10,365 nucleotides of DNA. It comes from Candidatus Atribacter fermentans (GTDB taxonomy: Bacteria; Atribacterota; Atribacteria; Atribacterales; Atribacteraceae). Positions 6,908 through 10,365 of this stretch are shown piece by piece. Location: contig JAAYUT010000248.1 of NCBI GenBank assembly GCA_012517485.1, positions 1-10,365 on the forward strand. The letters are read 5' to 3'. Positions within the stretch are counted from its first letter, which is position 1; every line of letters starts with the position of its first letter. A model generated the notes under the pieces. It did not search any database. It had not been told where the DNA came from and saw only the letters and a program-made list of their open reading frames with translations. The translations under genes were made by a program, and so were the position numbers.

Positions 6908-7176
6908 TTCTCTATTTTGACTTTAATCCGACTTGCAATCCCACGCCCAAGTGCAAGGTCATGATCATCGATACGAATTACGATTGGTCCACCAGCTAAA
7001 ATTTGACTAATTTTCATGACTTTTTTTCCAGGCACGATACCCATCGAACAAAGTTTTCTCACCAACCCATGGCCGTGATCGATCTCAGTTACTGTCCCTA
7101 TTTGACCAGGAAGCATTTCAATCAAGGTGTTATTTGAATCAGCTGTTTTAGAAACTATGCATCGTTTTAGCCTCAA
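6904..7176 (-). CDS. feoA: Ferrous iron transport protein FeoA
   Basis: FeoA is a small cytoplasmic SH3-like protein that partners FeoB in Fe(II) uptake. The family pattern is clear: LPGQIGTVTEI, then RKLCSMGIVPGKKVMKIS, then GGPIVIRIDDHDLALGRGIASRIKV. The start is uncertain. A TTG at 7176 is chosen (90 residues) because AAGGGG (7186-7191) lies 9 bases upstream; an ATG at 7185 directly abuts that site and a TTG at 7194 lies before it, giving 93 or 96 residues. All choices keep the whole domain, with a somewhat long N-terminal extension before the first strand. It sits about 25 bases after fur and its stop overlaps the feoB start by 4 bases, so the three genes form one operon. Confidence 0.92.
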   Translation of the reverse strand: MRLKRCIVSKTADSNNTLIEMLPGQIGTVTEIDHGHGLVRKLCSMGIVPGKKVMKISQILAGGPIVIRIDDHDLALGRGIASRIKVKIEK

Positions 7177-7201
7177 AACAATCATCCCCTTCAATTAAAT
7201 C

Positions 7202-7636
7202 TCATCGACATTTATTACAGAGTCCATAAAAATAAATTTGGTGAGATTCTATTTTAAACTCATATCGTTTACTTAATTCCTTTTCAAGATGAGAAACAAA
7301 CTCACTTTCTCCCATAACCTCACTATAATCAATAACTTTTCCACATTTATTGCAGACCAAATGATGGTGATGAATGGGTTTATGAGTCATTTCAAAATGA
7401 TCTTTGCCGTCTCCAAAATTAACCCGATGTAAAATCCCAATTCTGGTTAGCAAATCAAGATTACGATAAACTGTGGCAATCCCTGCTTTTTGGTTTCTTT
7501 TTTTAAGAAATTCATGAACATCTTCTGCAGAGAGATGCTTACGGTTATCTTCAAATACTTCAACAATAGCCTTTCTTGAGGTGGTGAGTTTTATATTATT
7601 TTTTCTTAAGGTCTTTTGCCATTCTCTATCGGGCAT
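7202..7636 (-). CDS. fur: Fur-family metal-dependent transcriptional repressor
   Basis: This 144-residue protein has the full Fur architecture: an N-terminal winged helix with recognition helix AGIATVYRNLDLL (51-63), then a metal-binding dimerisation domain with DHFE (79-82), HHHHLVCNKCGKVIDY (89-104), and SHQIYFYGLCNKC (131-143). The two CxxC pairs (Cys95/Cys98 and Cys140/Cys143) form the structural zinc site; the His cluster and His132 fit regulatory metal sites. As the first gene of a fur-feoA-feoB operon and with a Fur box on its own promoter, it is most likely an iron sensor, although Fur-family members for zinc, manganese or peroxide share the fold. The ATG at 7636 has no clear Shine-Dalgarno sequence despite a predicted leader of about 33 bases. 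It would repress its own operon when Fe(II) is bound. Confidence 0.93.
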   Translation of the reverse strand: MPDREWQKTLRKNNIKLTTSRKAIVEVFEDNRKHLSAEDVHEFLKKRNQKAGIATVYRNLDLLTRIGILHRVNFGDGKDHFEMTHKPIHHHHLVCNKCGKVIDYSEVMGESEFVSHLEKELSKRYEFKIESHQIYFYGLCNKCR

Positions 7637-7649
7637 TTCGATACCAACA

Positions 7650-7668
7650 TATAATGATAATCATTCTC
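7650..7668. promoter_or_regulatory. Fur box upstream of fur-feoA-feoB
   Basis: The 19 bases TATAATGATAATCATTCTC match the classical Fur consensus GATAATGATAATCATTATC at 17 positions. The site starts 14 bases before the fur ATG and covers the predicted transcription start (about 7669), an arrangement that should block RNA polymerase when iron-loaded Fur binds. Confidence 0.88.
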
Positions 7669-7675
7669 ATTAACA

Positions 7676-7704
7676 ATTATAATTCTTATTATTCCGAAAT
7701 TCAA
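7676..7704 (-). promoter_or_regulatory. Predicted promoter of fur-feoA-feoB
   Basis: On the - strand TTGAAT (7699-7704) and a perfect TATAAT (7676-7681) are separated by the ideal 17 bases. The start point would lie near 7669, at the edge of the Fur box, so promoter and operator positions support each other. Confidence 0.75.
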
Positions 7705-7825
7705 TGCATACCGTAGTTTTCTAAAAAGGATTTTCTTTTTGTCAATTAAGAACAAATAATTAATATTTTTGGTTTGAGAAAACCGAGAAAAGTGAATTAT
7801 GCGCCATGAAGAGTCAATATTTTAT

Positions 7826-7868
7826 CTCACCCACATCCTCACCTTCTTCCGTTAAGAAAGAAGGAAGG
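7826..7868. repeat. Degenerate C-rich hairpin repeat
   Basis: The sequence CTCACCCACATCCTCACC leads into an inverted repeat in which CCTTCTT (7842-7848) pairs with AAGAAGG (7858-7864). It resembles the element at 4131-4192 in layout: a C-rich arm starting CTCACCC or CTTCACCC and a purine-rich complement. It lies between the divergent fur and ilv promoters. Probably another remnant of the same loose class of dispersed intergenic repeats; the similarity is partial. Confidence 0.35.
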
Positions 7869-7904
7869 ATTACCAATCTTTTTTATTAAATTTTTTATGT
7901 TTCC

Positions 7905-7933
7905 TTGCAATTTTAGGTTGAGTATGATATATT
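7905..7933 (+). promoter_or_regulatory. Predicted promoter of the ilv operon leader
   Basis: TTGCAA (7905-7910) and TATATT (7928-7933) are spaced by 17 bases, giving a start near 7940. That leaves about 50 bases before the first T-box stem and a leader of about 390 bases ahead of ilvD. The region between the fur promoter and this one (7705-7904) holds no gene, only AT-rich sequence and the C-rich repeat. Confidence 0.6.
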
Positions 7934-7995
7934 CTTGCTACTTTTATAGTATGGTCTGGAAAGTTTTCAATGGTTTTCAGGCTGTTAAAAACTGT

Positions 7996-8260
7996 GAAGG
8001 GGCTCAGTAGGTATAGAAGGGGTTACAGAGAGCTTACCGCTTGCTGAAAGGAAGCACCCACATGAAATACCGAAACTCACCCCGGAGTTACAGGCTGAAC
8101 GAGTATTTCTATTAAGCTGGGTCGGGAACTCCCGTTATAGAGGATGGTATAGGTAAAATTACCCGTACCTGGAAAGAGTTGGCCAATACGTTGGCAAATT
8201 GGGTGGTACCGCGGGGAAGTTTTTAGAACCCCTCGTCCCTGTGAGGACGAGGGGTTTTTT
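7996..8260 (+). promoter_or_regulatory. T-box riboswitch, leucine specifier (CTC), controlling ilvD-ilvB
   Basis: A complete T-box leader is visible. Stem I starts with GGGG (7999-8002) pairing with CCCC (8080-8083); the specifier loop has AGTA (8006-8009) on its 5' side and GAAACTCA (8072-8079) on its 3' side, closed by GGTAT (8010-8014) with ATACC (8067-8071). Reading GAA-N-codon-purine gives CTC (8076-8078), leucine. The AGAGAGC (8027-8033) and GCTGAAAG (8043-8050) elements for tRNA elbow contact are present. The CGGG/CCCG (8123-8134) of the Stem IIA/B element with GTTA, a GCCAA/TTGGC Stem III (8182-8195), and the T-box TGGGTGGTACCGCGG (8200-8214) follow. TGGT (8204-8207) would pair with a tRNA ending ACCA, as leucine tRNAs do. 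Uncharged tRNA-Leu binding should stabilise the antiterminator and permit transcription of ilvD-ilvB. Confidence 0.93.
8227..8260 (+). terminator. T-box-controlled intrinsic terminator
   Basis: AACCCCTCGTCC (8227-8238) pairs perfectly with GGACGAGGGGTT (8245-8256) around loop CTGTGA, and the stem runs into six T (8255-8260). The CCC at 8237-8239 can instead pair with GGG at 8201-8203 in the T-box sequence, giving the competing antiterminator. Confidence 0.93.
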
Positions 8261-8330
8261 GTTATACTGACTTCTACTCTTATTCCAGGCTTTTATAGAT
8301 TGTTACAATAAATCACAAAGGAGGAATTTT

Positions 8331-9986
8331 ATGAAAAGTGAATTAGTTAAAAATGGTCCCGATCGTTGTCCGCATCGTTCCTTGCTATTTTCTACTGGAA
8401 TATCTCGCTCTGCAATGGAGAGACCATTTGTTGGGATAGCCAGTTCCTATTCTGATTTAGTTCCTGGACACATCCATATGCGTGAATTAGAGCGCTTTAT
8501 CGAAAGAGGCATTGAAGCAGGAGGAGGAACTCCATTTATATTTGGAATTCCAGGAATTTGTGATGGAATTTCTATGGGCCATGAAGGCATGCGGTATTCA
8601 CTACCCAGCCGAGATGTTGTTGCTGACAGCATTGAGGCAGTTGCCAAGGGACACGCTCTTGACGGTTTAGTATTACTCACCAACTGCGATAAAATTACTC
8701 CAGGAATGCTTATGGCAGCAGCTCGCTTAAACATACCTTCTTTAGTTGTGACAGCTGGACCTATGCTTTCAGGTCGGTATCAGGGGAAAAAACTTTCCTT
8801 TGTTCGAGACACCTTTGAAGCAGTTGGAAAATATCATGCTGGCCTCATTAATGAAAAAGAACTATATGGCTTGGAAATGGAAGCCTGTCCCGGTGGAGGA
8901 TCTTGTCAGGGACTTTATACTGCGAATACCATGGCCTGCCTAACTGAAACTATGGGAATGAGTCTACCGGGATGTGGAACCGCACCAGCAGTATTAGCAG
9001 AAAAACGTAGATTGAGTTATGAAAGTGGCAAACAAATTGTTCAATTGATAAAGCAAAATTTAACACCGAGGATGATTCTCAACTCTGTATCACTCAGAAA
9101 TGCTATAACAATGGATTTAGCTTTGGGTGGTTCTACTAACACCGTCCTTCATTTATTAGCTTTAGCCAATGAGTTAGGTTTGAATGAAATCAACCTTGAC
9201 CTCTTTAATCAGCTTTCTTTGAAAGTTCCTCATTTAGTACTTCTCCGACCAGCAGGTGAACTTTTTATGGAAGACCTGCATTTTGCAGGAGGGATTCCTG
9301 CCGTAGAAAAAACTCTTGGAGATTTAATTGAAGACAATCCTACAATAAGTGGACTTTCAGTACGAGAAATACAAAATTCTGTTGATTATATTAACCATGA
9401 AGTTATTCGGCCACGAGAAAATCCTCATTCTCAAGAGGGTGGTATTGCAATATTAAAGGGTTCATTAGCTCCTGAGGGAGCAGTTGTTAAACAGTCTGGA
9501 GTCAGCCCGGATACGAAAATATTTCGAGGTAAAGCAATTTGTTTTGATAGCGAAGAAGATGCCATGAAAAAAATTACCAAGGGGGAAATCTCTAAGGGGA
9601 GTGTCATTGTGATCAGATACGAAGGGCCAAAGGGGGGTCCGGGAATGAGAGAGATGTTAGCTCCAACCTCAGCTATAGTTGGAATGGGGCTTAGCCATGA
9701 TGTCGCCTTGATTACTGATGGTCGTTTTTCTGGTGGAACTCGAGGACCGTGCGTTGGCCACATTGCCCCCGAGGCTTATGACCGAGGTCCGATTGCACTG
9801 GTCAAGGATGGCGATGAAATTCTCATTGATATTCCCTCCAGAAAATTAGAGTTGCTGATAAGTGACGAAGAAAAGCAAAAACGGCATGAACAATTGGTTC
9901 TCCCTCCTCCCAAATATACCCACGGCCTTCTTGGCCGCTATATTGAAAGAGCCCGGCCCACCTACCAAGGGGCGGCAATGAAGTGA
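8331..9986 (+). CDS. ilvD: Dihydroxy-acid dehydratase IlvD
   Basis: IlvD is the cytoplasmic iron-sulfur dehydratase that makes the 2-oxo acid precursors of valine, leucine and isoleucine (2,3-dihydroxyisovalerate to 2-oxoisovalerate and the isoleucine equivalent). At 551 residues it has the usual length. Signatures: VPGHIHMRELE (44-54), GICDGISMGHEGMRYSLPSR (75-94), NCDKITPGML (118-127) with cluster ligand Cys119, ACPGGGSCQGLYTANTM (185-201) with Cys192 as likely ligand, and ITDGRFSGGTRG (461-472) with Ser467 as expected catalytic base. The middle Cys of the common ACPxCGSC motif is Gly here, a change also expected to be tolerated because other family members lack it. AAAGGAGG lies shortly before the ATG. 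It is the first gene after the leucine T-box and is followed by ilvB only 16 bases later, so it belongs to a leucine-responsive branched-chain operon. The sequence appears intact and functional. Confidence 0.97.
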   Translation: MKSELVKNGPDRCPHRSLLFSTGISRSAMERPFVGIASSYSDLVPGHIHMRELERFIERGIEAGGGTPFIFGIPGICDGISMGHEGMRYSLPSRDVVADSIEAVAKGHALDGLVLLTNCDKITPGMLMAAARLNIPSLVVTAGPMLSGRYQGKKLSFVRDTFEAVGKYHAGLINEKELYGLEMEACPGGGSCQGLYTANTMACLTETMGMSLPGCGTAPAVLAEKRRLSYESGKQIVQLIKQNLTPRMILNSVSLRNAITMDLALGGSTNTVLHLLALANELGLNEINLDLFNQLSLKVPHLVLLRPAGELFMEDLHFAGGIPAVEKTLGDLIEDNPTISGLSVREIQNSVDYINHEVIRPRENPHSQEGGIAILKGSLAPEGAVVKQSGVSPDTKIFRGKAICFDSEEDAMKKITKGEISKGSVIVIRYEGPKGGPGMREMLAPTSAIVGMGLSHDVALITDGRFSGGTRGPCVGHIAPEAYDRGPIALVKDGDEILIDIPSRKLELLISDEEKQKRHEQLVLPPPKYTHGLLGRYIERARPTYQGAAMK

Positions 9987-10002
9987 TTGCGAGGTGAAAG
10001 TA

Positions 10003-10365
10003 TTGAAAATGAATGGTGCTCAAATTTTAATCGAACTCTTGAAAAAGGAGGGTGTCACTACCGTATTTGGTTATCCAGGTGGCTCAGTAATAGATATATA
10101 TGATGCTCTTTATGAGTTTTCTGATATAAAACATATCTTAGTGCGTCATGAACAAGGAGCAGTTCATGCTGCTGATGGTTATGCCCGAACTACTGGTAAA
10201 GTAGGTGTTTGCATGGCAACTTCAGGACCAGGAGCCACGAATCTGGTCACTGGCTTAGCCAATGCCTATATGGACTCGATTCCCATCGTTGCTATCACCG
10301 GACAGGTACCAACTCGCCTTATTGGAAAAGATGCTTTTCAGGAAGCTGATACAACTGGCATTACC
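10003..10365 (+). CDS. ilvB: Acetolactate synthase large subunit, 5' part (cut by window end)
   Basis: The open frame running to the window end encodes the first 121 residues of the ThDP-dependent acetolactate synthase catalytic subunit, which condenses pyruvate with pyruvate or 2-oxobutyrate in branched-chain amino acid synthesis. Visible signatures are VFGYPGGSVIDIYDAL, RHEQGAVHAADGYAR (its Glu is the catalytic residue that activates ThDP), TSGPGATNLVTGLANAYMDS and ITGQVPTRLIGKDAFQEAD, which is specific enough to separate it from related ThDP oxidases. The TTG at 10003 is chosen because GAGGTGA (9991-9997) is well spaced for it; the ATG at 10009 (MNGAQ) is a close alternative. It is 16 bases downstream of ilvD and surely co-transcribed. 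The rest of the roughly 550-residue protein lies beyond the window; ilvN, ilvC or leu genes probably follow. Confidence 0.96.
   Translation, partial: MKMNGAQILIELLKKEGVTTVFGYPGGSVIDIYDALYEFSDIKHILVRHEQGAVHAADGYARTTGKVGVCMATSGPGATNLVTGLANAYMDSIPIVAITGQVPTRLIGKDAFQEADTTGIT

Noticed and set aside
7941..7995. Possible leader peptide or extra hairpin ahead of the T-box
   Set aside because: Only ambiguous GTTTT/AAAAC pairings are visible and there is no start codon with a ribosome binding site, so no separate element is supported.
8123..8134. Second GGGAACTCCCG element considered as a specifier region, since it also contains CTC
   Set aside because: It is part of the conserved CGGG...CCCGTTA Stem IIA/B element of T-boxes, not the Stem I specifier loop.
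8447..8734. Open frame on the - strand within ilvD
   Set aside because: It is a shadow of the conserved IlvD N-terminal region; no ribosome binding site or recognisable domain.
9431..10023. Two open frames on the - strand at the end of ilvD
   Set aside because: Both mirror conserved IlvD coding sequence or the ilvD-ilvB junction and have no features of real proteins.

Overview
The window is an AT-rich bacterial chromosome segment with tightly packed, mostly housekeeping-type genes. A tRNA-sensing T-box leader ahead of branched-chain amino acid genes, strong AAAGGAGG-type ribosome binding sites, several GTG/TTG starts and a Fur-FeoA-FeoB iron cluster suggest a low-GC Firmicutes-like organism or a deep-branching anaerobic lineage that also uses T-boxes (for example Atribacterota). 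That placement is inference from gene style; no rRNA or phylogenetic marker is present.

Region 1 (1-4056) looks like a sugar-phosphate locus. A GatZ/KbaZ-like tagatose-bisphosphate aldolase family protein on the + strand converges on a two-gene - strand operon encoding a PHP-domain protein and a PfkB-family (1-phosphofructokinase/tagatose-6-phosphate kinase type) sugar kinase. The last two overlap by 10 bases. A kinase that makes a ketose bisphosphate and an aldolase-family protein that could cleave it fit one pathway, but the substrate is not visible from sequence. The 365-base convergent gap holds a very strong 17-bp hairpin and several shorter palindromes.

Region 2 (4057-7704) is on the - strand: fur, feoA and feoB form an iron-uptake operon, followed by a PAP2-family membrane phosphatase that seems to have its own promoter. 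A near-consensus Fur box sits on the predicted transcription start of fur, so the regulator should repress itself and the Fe(II) transporter when iron is plentiful. The FeoB is compact.

Region 3 (7705-10365) is the start of a + strand branched-chain amino acid operon: promoter, a complete T-box riboswitch whose specifier reads as CTC (leucine), its terminator, ilvD, and the 5' part of ilvB, cut by the window edge. Shortage of charged leucine tRNA would allow read-through into ilvD-ilvB. Two intergenic stretches (about 4131-4192 and 7826-7868) carry degenerate copies of C-rich hairpin repeats of a dispersed type.

No CRISPR array, transposase, phage gene, tRNA or rRNA was seen. Most of the window is recognisable biology; the least understood parts are the sugar-phosphate module and the palindromic intergenic elements.
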